From Thalassobacter stenotrophicus (GTDB lineage Bacteria; Pseudomonadota; Alphaproteobacteria; Rhodobacterales; Rhodobacteraceae), in contig NZ_CYRX01000031.1 in the NCBI RefSeq assembly GCF_001458315.1, forward strand, positions 62,001-126,000: a DNA stretch of 64,000 nucleotides, read 5' to 3'. Under the pieces are notes generated by a model that had not been told where the DNA came from, did not search any database, and saw only the letters and a list, made by a program, of their open reading frames with translations. Of this stretch, positions 50,573 through 60,234 are shown in pieces (position 1 is the first letter of the stretch; the number at the start of each line of letters is the position of its first letter). A program made the translations under genes and the position numbers.

Positions 50573-52039
50573 ATGTCCCCTGCGCATCGTTCTTCTCGCC
50601 TATCCCGTCTGCGCCGTGTGACCTACGGTCAGCAGCTATTTGGGCTGGCCACAATCCCCTTGGTGCTGGCCGCGGCCGCGATCGCGCTATTGGTAAACGT
50701 CCAATCCAGCCGGATGGCGGAACGAGAGTTGGCCGCCCTTGAACGCACCTTGATCGAGACGAAAAAAGAAGAGCTGAAAAACTACCTCAGCCTCGCGCGG
50801 ACCGCCTTTGTCACGATCTATGGCAATGCGGCGCCTGATGATGCGTTGGCAAAGCTGCGGGTGACACAAATCCTCTCGGCGATGGTCTACGGGCAAGATG
50901 GGTTCTTTTTTGTCTATGCCTACGACGGAACAAACCTTGTTTCCCCCCGGCAAACACGGCTGATCGGGCGCAATTGGACGGGGATGACGGATGCCAACGG
51001 GGTGCCTGTGACCGACACGCTTATCGATGTGGCGCGCTCAGGCGGCGGGTATCATACCTATGAGTGGGAAAAACCCTCCACCGGGGAAACCGCGACCATG
51101 ATCACCTATGTGATCGGCTTGCAGGATTGGCAGTGGGCGATTGGAACCGGCGTTTTCATTGACGACGTATTGACCAGCGTGGCGGCCGCCCGCGCCGAAA
51201 CGCAAAGCCGTGTGCGGCGGACATTCGTGCAGATCGGATTGATCACCGGGGCGGCCCTTACGATCGTCTTCCTCTCGGGGCTGTTTATCACCGTGCGCGA
51301 ACGGCGTTTGGCAGACGCCAAGCTGAAGGCACTGACCCAACGGGTCCTCGACACCCAAGAGGAAGAACGCGGCCGTGTCGCGCGTGAATTGCACGACTCT
51401 ATCTCTCAAATCCTAGTGGGGGTGCGGTATAAGTTAGAACTCGCAAAGCGGCTGACTTCAAAGGGCGGCGCTGGGGCGACCAAGGCCGTAGATGAAGGCA
51501 TCGAAGGCCTGCAAGGCGCCATCGGAGAGGTCCGCCGTATCAGTCGTGATCTGCGCCCCGGCGTGCTGGATGACCTTGGGCTCGGCCCTGCCCTAAAAGC
51601 GCTGGCCGAGGATTTTTCTGCCCGGACCAAAGTGCCCGTGAACTTTCAAACCGTGGTCTTTCGCAACCGCCTCGATGCGGAGGCCAAAAATGCCCTCTAC
51701 CGCATTGCGCAAGAGGCTCTGACCAACATCGAACGCCACGCCGAAGCCACCGAGGTGTCAGTCAGCGTGGCCGGGCACCGCAACGGAGCCACACTGCGCA
51801 TTGCCGATAACGGCAAGGGGCTGACCGCAGGCCGCGACCAAACGGTTGCGCGCACCGGGCGCAGTGGCCTTGGGTTGCGAAACATGCAAGAACGCGTCGA
51901 ACAATTGGACGGCACCTTGCGCGTTACAACTACGGATGCGGGCACCGTGATTGAGGCGGACGTGCCCCTAAGCCACCTGCTTGCGCCGCAAGCGGGACGC
52001 GATGGCACCAGCAAACGAGCAAAGGGGCTGAGCCTATGA
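50573..52039 (+). CDS. Cache-domain sensor histidine kinase (NarL-partner type)
   Basis: 488 residues. A membrane helix at about 24-44 (LFGLATIPLVLAAAAIALLV) is followed by a periplasmic single-Cache domain (YGQDGFFFVYAYDGTNLVSP; GLQDWQWAIGTGVFIDDV) and a second helix (IGLITGAALTIVFLSGLFI). The kinase has a HisKA_3 H-box RVARELHDSISQILVGVRY with the phospho-His, then N, G and GLGLRNMQERV boxes. The Cache fold probably senses a small organic acid. It overlaps the regulator by 4 nt and is divergent from dctP, which points to control of the TRAP system. Confidence 0.88.
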   Translation: MSPAHRSSRLSRLRRVTYGQQLFGLATIPLVLAAAAIALLVNVQSSRMAERELAALERTLIETKKEELKNYLSLARTAFVTIYGNAAPDDALAKLRVTQILSAMVYGQDGFFFVYAYDGTNLVSPRQTRLIGRNWTGMTDANGVPVTDTLIDVARSGGGYHTYEWEKPSTGETATMITYVIGLQDWQWAIGTGVFIDDVLTSVAAARAETQSRVRRTFVQIGLITGAALTIVFLSGLFITVRERRLADAKLKALTQRVLDTQEEERGRVARELHDSISQILVGVRYKLELAKRLTSKGGAGATKAVDEGIEGLQGAIGEVRRISRDLRPGVLDDLGLGPALKALAEDFSARTKVPVNFQTVVFRNRLDAEAKNALYRIAQEALTNIERHAEATEVSVSVAGHRNGATLRIADNGKGLTAGRDQTVARTGRSGLGLRNMQERVEQLDGTLRVTTTDAGTVIEADVPLSHLLAPQAGRDGTSKRAKGLSL

Positions 52040-52674
52040 ATGCGATTAAGGTTCTTGTGGTAGACGACCACCCAATGGTAGCCGACGGTATCCGCGCAAT
52101 CCTCGAAACCTACGATGATATCGTTGTGGTCGGCACTCTCGCGAACGGCCAAGAAGTCATCGATCAGGCCGCGACACTGGCCCCGGATGTTATCCTGCTG
52201 GATCTTAACATGCCGTTGGTCAACGGTCTCTCGGCCACGGAAATCTTGCTTGAAAACCACCCCGATACCCGCATCCTTATTCTGTCGATGCACGACACGC
52301 CTGAATACATCAACACCGCGCTCAGCCACGGCGCGATGGGCTATGTCCTAAAGGATGTTCCGACAGAGGAAATTCGTCGCGCCATTGATACCGTCATGGC
52401 CGGAGAGCGGTATCTGTGCCCCGGCGCCGAAGGCTCACTTACGCCGGTGGATGGCGCGTCTGAGGCGCTCACGTCCCGGGAACAGACAATTTTGCTGCAA
52501 CTGGCCCAGGGCAAGTCCAACAAGGATGTCGCGGTGGAATTGGATATTTCGGTCCGCACCGTGGAAACCCACCGCAAGAACATCAAGCGCAAGTTGGGGA
52601 TTTCTTCGACCGCGGGGCTAACGCGCTATGCGTTGGAACATGGGGTACTACAGGGTACCGGCGCGCTATTGTAG
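52036..52674 (+). CDS. NarL/LuxR-type response regulator
   Basis: 212 residues. The receiver domain has VVDDHPMVADGIRAIL, the phospho-acceptor Asp in VILLDLNMPLVNG, Thr/Ser-region ILSMHDTPEYI and Lys in GYVLKDVPTEEI. The C-terminal HTH has LTSREQTILLQLAQGKSNKDVA with SVRTVETHRKNIKRKL. The ATG overlaps the kinase stop (ATGA), so the pair is made together. Likely target: the divergent dctPQM operon. Confidence 0.9.
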   Translation: MNAIKVLVVDDHPMVADGIRAILETYDDIVVVGTLANGQEVIDQAATLAPDVILLDLNMPLVNGLSATEILLENHPDTRILILSMHDTPEYINTALSHGAMGYVLKDVPTEEIRRAIDTVMAGERYLCPGAEGSLTPVDGASEALTSREQTILLQLAQGKSNKDVAVELDISVRTVETHRKNIKRKLGISSTAGLTRYALEHGVLQGTGALL

Positions 52675-52676
52675 TA

Positions 52677-53102
52677 TTAGGCCTCTGCCAATAGCAGACA
52701 TGTTTCCGAGTTTACGACGCCCTCAATCTCGCGCACCTCACGCAGGACACGGTCGAACCGGCGCAGGTCCTGCGCCTCAATCCGCGCGACCAAGTCCCAG
52801 CCACCGTTGGTTGAATTCAGCGTCACAATCTCGGGCATCTTGCGCAGCTGTCGGATAACCGCCCGGCTCATCGCGCCTTGAAGTGCAATAAACATGATCG
52901 CCGCGATCGCGTCATCTTCGCTTGCGAGGGTGACCTCAACCGTGAAACGCTTGATTACGCCACGGTCCTTCAACCGCTCAATCCGGGCTTGGACCGTGGC
53001 ACGCGACAGGTTCAACTGCCGCGCAAGTTGCGTCGTTGCGACCCGTCCGTCGCGCTTCAATGCCGCGATCAACGCGCGGTCGGTATCATCTAGATCAAAC
53101 AT
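52677..53102 (-). CDS. Lrp/AsnC-family regulator
   Basis: 141 residues. An N-terminal HTH (LDDTDRALIAALKRDGRVATTQLARQLNLSRATVQARIERL; part) is followed by a RAM effector domain (VTLASEDDAIAAIMFIAL; LNSTNGGWDLVARIEAQDL; GVVNSETCLLLAEA). Lrp-type proteins respond to amino acids. It is divergent from arginase with a gap of about 120 bp, so it probably activates the arginase and ornithine cyclodeaminase genes in response to arginine or ornithine. Confidence 0.88.
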   Translation of the reverse strand: MFDLDDTDRALIAALKRDGRVATTQLARQLNLSRATVQARIERLKDRGVIKRFTVEVTLASEDDAIAAIMFIALQGAMSRAVIRQLRKMPEIVTLNSTNGGWDLVARIEAQDLRRFDRVLREVREIEGVVNSETCLLLAEA

Positions 53103-53224
53103 TCTGTCGCATTAACCAAACAATATGCCAACAATGTGGCACGATTTGTACAGCTTTGGCACTGTGTCCTGACAATTTGGGCGGCGATATTGGGGCTAAC
53201 GCACCCCAGCACAGGAACAGACAC

Positions 53225-54151
53225 GTGCCCAGTTACCAATTGATCGGCAGTCCCATTGAGATCGGCGCAGGCCGGGGCGGTTGCCTTATGGGGCCCGATG
53301 CCTACCGCACAGCGGGGCTTGGGCCGTCGCTTGCGTCCCTCGGCCATGACGTCCAAGACGTCGGCACCCTTTGGGTCGATGTCGGCCCGGACATTCCGCA
53401 CCCAAATCCGGCTGTGCATCACCTTGCAGAGGTCGTGGCCTGGACACACCAAATCGCAGAGTTCAGCTTTCATGCCTGCCGCACCGAGCATACCCCCATT
53501 TTCATGGGTGGTGATCACGCGATGGCGGCCGGATCAATTGGCGGGCACGCCAACGCAGCGCATCACGATGGCCGTCCCCTGTTCGTGTTATGGCTGGACG
53601 CGCATCCCGACCTGCACACACTCGACACGACCGAAAGCGGCAATCTGCACGGCACGCCAATGGGATACCTGACGGGCGGCACGGGTTTTGAGGGCATTTA
53701 TCCGCCCCTCGCAGCCCCTATTCCCGGCCCGAACATTTGCATGATGGGCCTGCGCAGCGTTGATCCGGCGGAGCGGGCCGCGATCCAGCGCCTTGGCATA
53801 GACGCCCATGATATGCGCGCCATTGATGAAACCGGCGTACGCGCACCGCTTGAGGCATTCTTGGCCCGCGTGCGCGCCGCCAATGGCCGCCTGCATGTCA
53901 GTCTTGATGTGGATTTTCTGGACCCAAGCATCGCGCCCGCCGTCGGCACGACCGTTCCCGGTGGCGCCACCTTCCGTGAGGCGCATCTGATCATGGAGGT
54001 CCTACACGAAAGCGGGCTTGTGAACGCGATTGATCTGGTGGAGCTGAACCCCTTTCTCGATGACCGAGGCCGGACCGCGAAATTGATGGTGGATTTGTGC
54101 GGCTCCCTCGCGGGGCGGACAATTTTGGATAGGGTCACACGCAGTGCATGA
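53225..54151 (+). CDS. rocF: Arginase
   Basis: 308 residues from a GTG start with AGGA nine bases upstream. It cleaves arginine to ornithine and urea using two Mn ions. The metal-site motifs are complete: FMGGDHAMAAGSIGG, LWLDAHPDLHT, LHVSLDVDFLDPSIAP and GGATFREAHLIMEVL. IGAGRGGCLMGPDAYR and the ending DLVELNPFLDDRGRTA match bacterial arginases. It is followed after 13 nt by ornithine cyclodeaminase. Confidence 0.93.
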   Translation: MPSYQLIGSPIEIGAGRGGCLMGPDAYRTAGLGPSLASLGHDVQDVGTLWVDVGPDIPHPNPAVHHLAEVVAWTHQIAEFSFHACRTEHTPIFMGGDHAMAAGSIGGHANAAHHDGRPLFVLWLDAHPDLHTLDTTESGNLHGTPMGYLTGGTGFEGIYPPLAAPIPGPNICMMGLRSVDPAERAAIQRLGIDAHDMRAIDETGVRAPLEAFLARVRAANGRLHVSLDVDFLDPSIAPAVGTTVPGGATFREAHLIMEVLHESGLVNAIDLVELNPFLDDRGRTAKLMVDLCGSLAGRTILDRVTRSA

Positions 54152-54164
54152 AGGAACAGACAAC

Positions 54165-55217
54165 ATGAAAGACACCCTGCAACCCTCTGAGCTTGCGTAT
54201 GTTCCCTTTGTGAGTGTCGCGAATATGATGCGCCTTATCCATACGATTGGCCCCGGGCAAATGATGGCCGACATGGCATCCGTGATTGAGGCGGATTTCA
54301 AACGCTGGCCCGAATTTGACAAGACACCCCGTATCGCGGCCCACTCCGAGGAGGGCGTGATTGAGCTGATGCCCACCTCGGACGGCGCGCAATATGGCTT
54401 CAAATACGTGAACGGCCACCCGGCAAATATGGCCCGTGGGTTCCAAACCGTTACGGCCTTTGGGGTGCTGAGCCGGGTGGACACAGGCTACCCGGTTATG
54501 CTGACAGAAATGACGTTGCTGACGGCGCTGCGCACGGCTGCGACCTCGGCTCTCGTGACACGGCTGTTGGCGCCCAAAGGGGCACACACCATGGCGTTGA
54601 TCGGTAATGGTGCACAGTGTGAGTTTCAGGCCGTCGCCATACGAGAGTTGTGCAAAATCAACACCCTGCGCCTGTATGATATCGACGACAAAGCCACCAA
54701 CAAAGCCGCTAAGAACCTGCGCGCGCAAGGCTTTGACGTCACCACCCACACAAGCCCTGAGGACGCCGTAACTGGCGCCCAGATCATCACGACCTGCACC
54801 GCCGACAAACAATTTGCGACCATTTTGACAGACAACATGATCGGCAGCGGCATGCATATCAACGCCATTGGCGGTGATTGCCCAGGCAAAACGGAACTGC
54901 ACCCAGATATCCTTCACCGCTCTGATATCTTTGTGGAATATCCGCCCCAGACCCGCGTTGAGGGTGAGATACAGCAGCTAGACCCCGAGCATCCTGTGAC
55001 AGAGCTTTGGCACGTGTTTGCAGGCCAAAAGCCGGGACGCACCCGCGAGGATCAGATCACCCTGTTCGACAGTGTCGGCTTTGCGACCGAGGATTTCAGC
55101 GCCCTGCGGTATGTCCACGCCCAGCTTGAGACCCATCCGTTTTTTGACCCGCTCGACATGCTTGCGGACCCCGATGACACGCGGGACCTGTGGGGTATGT
55201 TGATGCGTGCGGGCTAA
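54165..55217 (+). CDS. Ornithine cyclodeaminase
   Basis: 350 residues. It turns ornithine into proline and ammonia using bound NAD, and completes arginine breakdown. It shows FKYVNGHPANMARGFQTVTAFGVL and TGYPVMLTEMTLLTALRTAATSAL (part), the Rossmann loop MALIGNGAQCEFQAVAI, TTCTADKQFATIL, and the catalytic-Asp region INAIGGDCPGKTELHPDIL. The ATG at 54165 (MKDTLQP) has AAGGA upstream; a GTG at 54144 overlaps arginase. Confidence 0.92.
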   Translation: MKDTLQPSELAYVPFVSVANMMRLIHTIGPGQMMADMASVIEADFKRWPEFDKTPRIAAHSEEGVIELMPTSDGAQYGFKYVNGHPANMARGFQTVTAFGVLSRVDTGYPVMLTEMTLLTALRTAATSALVTRLLAPKGAHTMALIGNGAQCEFQAVAIRELCKINTLRLYDIDDKATNKAAKNLRAQGFDVTTHTSPEDAVTGAQIITTCTADKQFATILTDNMIGSGMHINAIGGDCPGKTELHPDILHRSDIFVEYPPQTRVEGEIQQLDPEHPVTELWHVFAGQKPGRTREDQITLFDSVGFATEDFSALRYVHAQLETHPFFDPLDMLADPDDTRDLWGMLMRAG

Positions 55218-55230
55218 GGCCGCGCCAGCG

Positions 55231-56391
55231 TCATAGCGGCTGCGCGGTTTCTACCAGACGGGTCAGAAAGCTGGCCCCGACAGGTGCAATCGCATCGTTA
55301 AAATCATAGCCGGGGTGATGCAGCCCCGCGCTATCGCCATTGCCGATGAAGAGGTACGCGCCGGGGCGCGCCTCAAGCATATAGGCGAAATCTTCGGCCA
55401 CCATTTCGGGACGCCGATCCGGGGCTACATTGCTTTGCCCCACGATTTCGGCGGCAACATCCGCCGCAAACTGGGCCTGCGCAGGGTGGTTCACTGTGGG
55501 GGGATAGCCCCGATCATAATTAACCACGGCTTGCACGCCAAAGCTTGCCGCCTGCCCCGCCACAATCTCGGTCAATCGGGCCTCAGCCATGTCGCGCACC
55601 TCAGGCGCGAATGTGCGCACTGTGCCTTCCAGCCACGCGTGGGCGGGAATGATGTTATCCGCAGTGCCTGCGTGAACTTGCGTCACCGACAGAACCAGAT
55701 CATCACCAGAGCGCAGATTGCGGCTGGTGATGGTGTGCAGCGCGCTGCCAATCGCCAATGCCGCTGTGATCGGATCACATGTGTTGTGAGGGGCGGCCCC
55801 ATGTCCGCCCTTGCCCGTGATCTCGATCCGGAAGGTGTCAGCGGCCGCCATGATCGGACCCGGCGTTGTCCAGAACGCACCGGGGGCGACGCCCGGCCCA
55901 TTGTGCAGGGCATAGACCTCGTGAATGTGGAAGCGATCCATAACGCCCTCTTCGACCATGACACGGCCACCGCCGCCGCCCTCCTCGGCGGGTTGAAAAA
56001 TCAGCGCAACCCGACCCGAGAAACGCCGCGTTTCGCTTAGGTACTTGGCCGCGCCCAAGAGCATTGTCGTGTGCCCGTCATGACCACAGGCATGCATCGC
56101 ACCGGGGGTGAGGCTGGCCCAGTCGGCGCCCGTTTCCTCCTGCATCGGAAGGGCGTCCATGTCCGCGCGCAGCCCAATCGTCGGCCCCTCTGCTTGGCCG
56201 TTGATGATCGCGACCAACCCGGTTTGGGCAATTCCCTCGTTCACCTCATCCACCCCAAATTCGCGCAACTTTTGGGCCACGAACGCGGCCGTCTTGTGGC
56301 AGGCAAAATCAATCTCAGGGTTCTGGTGCAACCAACGCCGCCATTCAGTCATTTGCGGCGCAAGGTCAGCGATGGAATTGAGCACGGGCAT
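55231..56391 (-). CDS. M20-family amidohydrolase (hippurate hydrolase-like)
   Basis: 386 residues of the M20D metallopeptidase family. GLRADMDALPMQEETG and MHACGHDGHTTMLLGAAKYL supply metal ligands, FQPAEEGGGGGRVMVEEG holds the catalytic Glu pair, and ITGKGGHGAAPHNTCDPI is the dimerisation-domain His region. FAYMLEARPGAYLFIGNGD closes the site. It removes acyl groups from N-acyl amino acids or related amides. It is convergent with ornithine cyclodeaminase and divergent from mazG; the exact substrate is unknown. Confidence 0.9.
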   Translation of the reverse strand: MPVLNSIADLAPQMTEWRRWLHQNPEIDFACHKTAAFVAQKLREFGVDEVNEGIAQTGLVAIINGQAEGPTIGLRADMDALPMQEETGADWASLTPGAMHACGHDGHTTMLLGAAKYLSETRRFSGRVALIFQPAEEGGGGGRVMVEEGVMDRFHIHEVYALHNGPGVAPGAFWTTPGPIMAAADTFRIEITGKGGHGAAPHNTCDPITAALAIGSALHTITSRNLRSGDDLVLSVTQVHAGTADNIIPAHAWLEGTVRTFAPEVRDMAEARLTEIVAGQAASFGVQAVVNYDRGYPPTVNHPAQAQFAADVAAEIVGQSNVAPDRRPEMVAEDFAYMLEARPGAYLFIGNGDSAGLHHPGYDFNDAIAPVGASFLTRLVETAQPL

Positions 56392-56454
56392 GGGTTGTCC
56401 TCACTGGGATTCTGGGATTTTATCGCGACTGTAAAGCACACACGGGGACCCGCA

Positions 56455-57273
56455 ATGGACAGTGACACACTTTGCAAGACCCCCGGCGGCGGATTGCCCC
56501 GTTTGCTCGAGATTATGCGCCGCCTGCGCGACCCGAACACCGGCTGCCCGTGGGACATCGAGCAGACCTTTGAAACCATCGCGCCCTACACCATCGAAGA
56601 GGCCTACGAGGTCGCCGACGCGATTGAGCGTGGCGATATGGCCGAGCTAAAGGGCGAGTTGGGCGATCTGTTGTTACAGGTCGTCTATCACGGGGAGATC
56701 GGCGCAGAGGCCGGGCATTTCGATTTTGACGCCGTGGCCGAGGGCGTAGCGCAAAAAATGGTCGACCGGCACCCGCATATTTTTGGCGACGAAAGCCGCG
56801 ATAAATCCGCCGAACAACAAGTCGCCGATTGGGAGGCGCAAAAGGCCCGCGAACGCGCGGCCAAGGCGCGTGGTGGGGTGCTCGATGACGTAGCCCTTGG
56901 GCTTCCTGCCCTGTTGCGCGCCGTCAAGTTGCAAAAGCGCGCCGCACGTGTCGGCTTTGATTGGCCAGAAACCACGCAAGTGCTGGCCAAGATGCAAGAA
57001 GAGGCCGCCGAATTGGTCGAGGCGCAAGACCACCTTACGGCGGACGAAGTGACCGAAGAAATGGGCGATCTGCTGTTTGTTATGGCAAACCTTGCCCGCC
57101 ACATGGGAGTTGACCCGGAGGCCGCGTTGCGGGCTGCCAACGCCAAGTTTGTGCGCCGGTTTGGCGCAATTGAGGCGTCTCTTGCCGCAGAGGGCCGACG
57201 CCCCGAAGACAGCGATCTGGCCGAGATGGACGCCCTTTGGGATGCCGCCAAGCGCGCGGAAAAGACTTCCTAG
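56455..57273 (+). CDS. mazG: Nucleoside triphosphate pyrophosphohydrolase
   Basis: 272 residues with two MazG domains. The first has GCPWDIEQTFETIAPYTIEEAYEVADAI (part) and ELKGELGDLLLQVVYH with the ExxE-ExxD metal motif. The second has EEAAELVEAQDHLTADEVTEEMGDLLFVMANLARH (part). MazG hydrolyses NTPs to NMPs and cleans up damaged nucleotides or lowers ppGpp. The ATG at 56455 follows GGGGACC. The long in-frame upstream extension is not coding. Confidence 0.93.
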   Translation: MDSDTLCKTPGGGLPRLLEIMRRLRDPNTGCPWDIEQTFETIAPYTIEEAYEVADAIERGDMAELKGELGDLLLQVVYHGEIGAEAGHFDFDAVAEGVAQKMVDRHPHIFGDESRDKSAEQQVADWEAQKARERAAKARGGVLDDVALGLPALLRAVKLQKRAARVGFDWPETTQVLAKMQEEAAELVEAQDHLTADEVTEEMGDLLFVMANLARHMGVDPEAALRAANAKFVRRFGAIEASLAAEGRRPEDSDLAEMDALWDAAKRAEKTS

Positions 57274-57337
57274 GGCGGCAAAACACCTTGCACTTGCACG
57301 ACACCGCAGCGAGACCAACACCATGGGAGGCGCAACA

Positions 57338-58273
57338 ATGACCCGCAAAATCATCATAGACACCGATCCCGGACAAGATGACGCCGTCGCGATCCTGTTG
57401 GCACTTGGCTCGCCGGAGCTGGAGGTTCTTGGCCTGACGGCAGTTGCGGGCAATGTACCCCTGCCCTTGACCCAGAAAAATGCGCGCATCGTGTGTGAAC
57501 TGGCGGGACGCCCCGATTTGCCCGTTTTTGCAGGCTGCGACCGGCCCCTGCGCCACCCGCTTGTGACGGCGGAACATGTGCACGGCAAGACCGGGCTCGA
57601 CGGGCCACAAATGGCCGATCCCGTGATGCCCTTGCAGGAACAACACGGCGTCGATTTCATTATCGATACCCTCCGGGCTGAGCCATCGGGCACTGTGACG
57701 CTGTGCCCATTGGGGCCGCTGACCAACATCGCGACCGCCTTTGCCCGCGCCCCAGATATCATCGAACGGGTGCAAGAAATTGTCCTAATGGGTGGGGCCT
57801 ATTTTCAGGTGGGCAACATTACGCCCGCCGCTGAATTTAACATCTATGTCGACCCTGAGGCCGCGATGGCTGTGTTCGCATCCGGTGTGCCGCTGGTCGT
57901 CGCACCCTTGGATGTAACACACAAGGCGCTCACGACTGCGCCGCGTGTGGAGGCATTCCGCGCGCTTGGCACAGAGGTCGGGCGCATGGTCGCCGCGTGG
58001 ACCGACTTCTTTGAACGGTTCGACAAAGAGAAATACGGCAGTGCGGGTGCCCCATTGCATGACCCATGCGTGATTGCCTATCTGCTGAAACCAGAACTGT
58101 TCACAGGGCGCTTCATCAACGTTGAGATTGAGGTGAACAGCCCCCTCACCCGCGGCATGACCGTGGCCGACTGGTGGCGCGTAACGGACCGCGCGCCCAA
58201 CGCCTTGTTCCTAGGCGATCTTGACGCCGAAGGGTTCTTTGCCCTCTTGGTTGAGCGTTTGGCACGGCTTTGA
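57338..58273 (+). CDS. Inosine-uridine preferring-type nucleoside hydrolase
   Basis: 311 residues. The DTDPGQDDA motif near residue 9 is the calcium site. Further signatures are VAGNVPLPLTQKNARIVCELAGR (part), HGKTGLDG, LGPLTNIATAFARAP, IVLMGGAYFQVGNITPAAEFN (part) with the catalytic His region replaced by the usual hydrolase ligands, and HDPCVIAYLLKPELF. It splits ribonucleosides into base and ribose for salvage. GGGAGGCG precedes the ATG; there are 64 bp from mazG. Confidence 0.9.
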   Translation: MTRKIIIDTDPGQDDAVAILLALGSPELEVLGLTAVAGNVPLPLTQKNARIVCELAGRPDLPVFAGCDRPLRHPLVTAEHVHGKTGLDGPQMADPVMPLQEQHGVDFIIDTLRAEPSGTVTLCPLGPLTNIATAFARAPDIIERVQEIVLMGGAYFQVGNITPAAEFNIYVDPEAAMAVFASGVPLVVAPLDVTHKALTTAPRVEAFRALGTEVGRMVAAWTDFFERFDKEKYGSAGAPLHDPCVIAYLLKPELFTGRFINVEIEVNSPLTRGMTVADWWRVTDRAPNALFLGDLDAEGFFALLVERLARL

Positions 58274-58322
58274 CCGCTATTACGGGCGGAACCATCCACA
58301 AATTAACCCCATGAGGTGGGCG

Positions 58323-59714
58323 ATGTTAGCGTTTGAAAGCACATATGCGGATCTGCCCGCCCGGTTCTACACGGCGATGCAGGCCACGGCTGTGGCCGAC
58401 CCGTCTTGGCTGGCGGTGAATGACGGCTTGGCCCAAGACCTCGGCACCAGCGGGGCGGACATCCGCGCGCATCTGGAGGTCTTTGCAGGTAACACCCCGC
58501 CTGCGGGCGCGCAGCCATTGGCGCAAGTTTATGGCGGGCATCAATTTGGCCATTGGTCCGGACAATTGGGCGATGGTCGCGCGCTCCTACTGGGTGAAGT
58601 GATCGACACCCAAGGCAACCGGCGCGACGTCCAGCTCAAGGGTGCGGGCCCCACGCCCTACTCCCGCTCGGGCGATGGACGATCAGCCCTTGGGCCTGTT
58701 GTACGCGAATTTTTGGTTAGCGAAGCAATGGCCGCCCTTGGCGTGCCGACCACCCGCGCGCTATGTGCTGTGCGCACCGGTCAGCAGGTGTTGCGGCAAT
58801 CCGGGTGGGAACCCGGCGGCATTCTGACCCGCGTCGCCGCCAGCCATATTCGTGTGGGCACCTTTCAATGGCTGGCCAGTCAAGGCGATCGGGAGGGTGT
58901 TGCGGCACTGGTTGACTATACGCTCAATCGCCATGCTCCCGACCGCGAAGGCCCCCTTGGCCTGCTTGCCCATGCGATGCACGCACAAGCCCATTTGATC
59001 GCAGAATGGATGGGCCTTGGCTTTATTCACGGGGTGATGAACACCGACAACATGACCCTTTCGGGCGAGACAATCGATTACGGCCCCTGCGCATTCATGG
59101 AAGGCTACACCCCCGGCCAGGTGTTTTCATCGATCGACCAAATGGGCCGCTATGCCTATAGCAACCAACCCAACATTGCCCTTTGGAACCTTGCGCAACT
59201 GGCGACCGCCCTCTTGCCACTGTGGGATGACCAGGAGGCGGGCATTGCCGAAATGACCGATGCGTTGGAGCAATTCCACACCGCCTACGCCGCCGCCTGG
59301 GAAAGTAAACTCGCAGCCAAAATCGGACTAGAGAGGGCGCATTTTGGGCTGGGTGTCGAGCTACTGGAATTGATGGCCGCAGAGCGCGCCGATTTCACCA
59401 ATACTTTCCGCGCATTGGCCTCAGATACCGCCCACACGTTGTTCACCGACACGGCCCCCTACGCCGCGTGGCACGCCAAATGGCAGGCCCATGCGCCAGA
59501 TCATACATTGATAGCGCGCACCAACCCCGCCGTGATCCCGCGCAACCACCGCATCCAAGAGGCAATCACCGCCTGCGACGCGGGCGATGACGCGCCGTTT
59601 CACGCGCTTTGGGACGTTTTGCGCGATCCCTTCGCCGAAACGGATGCCAACGCGCCCTATCGCCAGCACGCAACCCCCGAAGAAGCCGTCACTCGCACCT
59701 TTTGCGGGACCTGA
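58323..59714 (+). CDS. selO: Protein adenylyltransferase SelO
   Basis: 463 residues of the SelO/YdiU pseudokinase family, which transfers AMP to protein side chains. It starts LAFESTYADLPARFYT and shows VYGGHQFGHWSGQLGDGRALLLGE (part), QLKGAGPTPYSRSGDGRSAL, a metal-binding HGVMNTDNMTLSGETIDYGP and FNTFRALAS-like DFTNTFRALASD. The C-terminus keeps a Cys (TFCGT). GAGGTGGG stands just before the ATG at 58323; an ATG at 58311 is possible. Confidence 0.92.
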   Translation: MLAFESTYADLPARFYTAMQATAVADPSWLAVNDGLAQDLGTSGADIRAHLEVFAGNTPPAGAQPLAQVYGGHQFGHWSGQLGDGRALLLGEVIDTQGNRRDVQLKGAGPTPYSRSGDGRSALGPVVREFLVSEAMAALGVPTTRALCAVRTGQQVLRQSGWEPGGILTRVAASHIRVGTFQWLASQGDREGVAALVDYTLNRHAPDREGPLGLLAHAMHAQAHLIAEWMGLGFIHGVMNTDNMTLSGETIDYGPCAFMEGYTPGQVFSSIDQMGRYAYSNQPNIALWNLAQLATALLPLWDDQEAGIAEMTDALEQFHTAYAAAWESKLAAKIGLERAHFGLGVELLELMAAERADFTNTFRALASDTAHTLFTDTAPYAAWHAKWQAHAPDHTLIARTNPAVIPRNHRIQEAITACDAGDDAPFHALWDVLRDPFAETDANAPYRQHATPEEAVTRTFCGT

Positions 59715-59780
59715 CCCAAAGGCGCGAATTGCAAACGGCAGTGCGCGCCCCTAGACCTTGGGTGTTGAGAGGGAAGATTG

Positions 59781-60191
59781 ATGCGAGAAACAATTTTAAG
59801 CCGCTGCGAGGCCAAAGGCCTGCGCATGACCGAACAGCGCCGCATCATTGCGGGCGTGCTTGAAGCGGCAGATGACCACCCCGATGTCGAAGACCTCTAT
59901 ACCCGCGCCTCGGCGCAGGACCCCAATATCTCCATCGCGACGGTCTATCGGACGGTCAAATTGTTTGAAGAAGCCGGCATCCTAGAAAAGCTGGAATTTG
60001 GCGATGGCCGCGCCCGGTACGAGGACGCCGACCGGGATCACCACGATCACCTAATCGACATGACAACCGGCGAAGTTATCGAGTTCGTCGACCCCGAAAT
60101 CGAAGCCTTGCAGGAAAAAATCGCCGCACGGCTTGGGTTTACGCTCAAAGGCCACCGGCTTGAGCTATACGGCGTGCGGCGCAAGGGATGA
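59781..60191 (+). CDS. Fur-family metal regulator (Fur/Mur type)
   Basis: 136 residues. Winged-helix LTEQRRIIAGVLEAADDHP-like text (here LRMTEQRRIIAGVLEAADD), HPDVEDLYTRASAQDPNISIATVYRTVKLFEEAGI (part) and the metal region DRDHHDHLIDMTTGEVIEF are clear. No CxxC zinc motifs are present, as in alphaproteobacterial Fur/Mur proteins. In this group the protein often controls manganese uptake while Irr and RirA handle iron. GAGAGGGAAG precedes the ATG. Confidence 0.88.
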   Translation: MRETILSRCEAKGLRMTEQRRIIAGVLEAADDHPDVEDLYTRASAQDPNISIATVYRTVKLFEEAGILEKLEFGDGRARYEDADRDHHDHLIDMTTGEVIEFVDPEIEALQEKIAARLGFTLKGHRLELYGVRRKG

Positions 60192-60234
60192 CGTCCTTCG
60201 GGCCTGTAGCCCCCTCATTTTTCGGAGCCTTTGT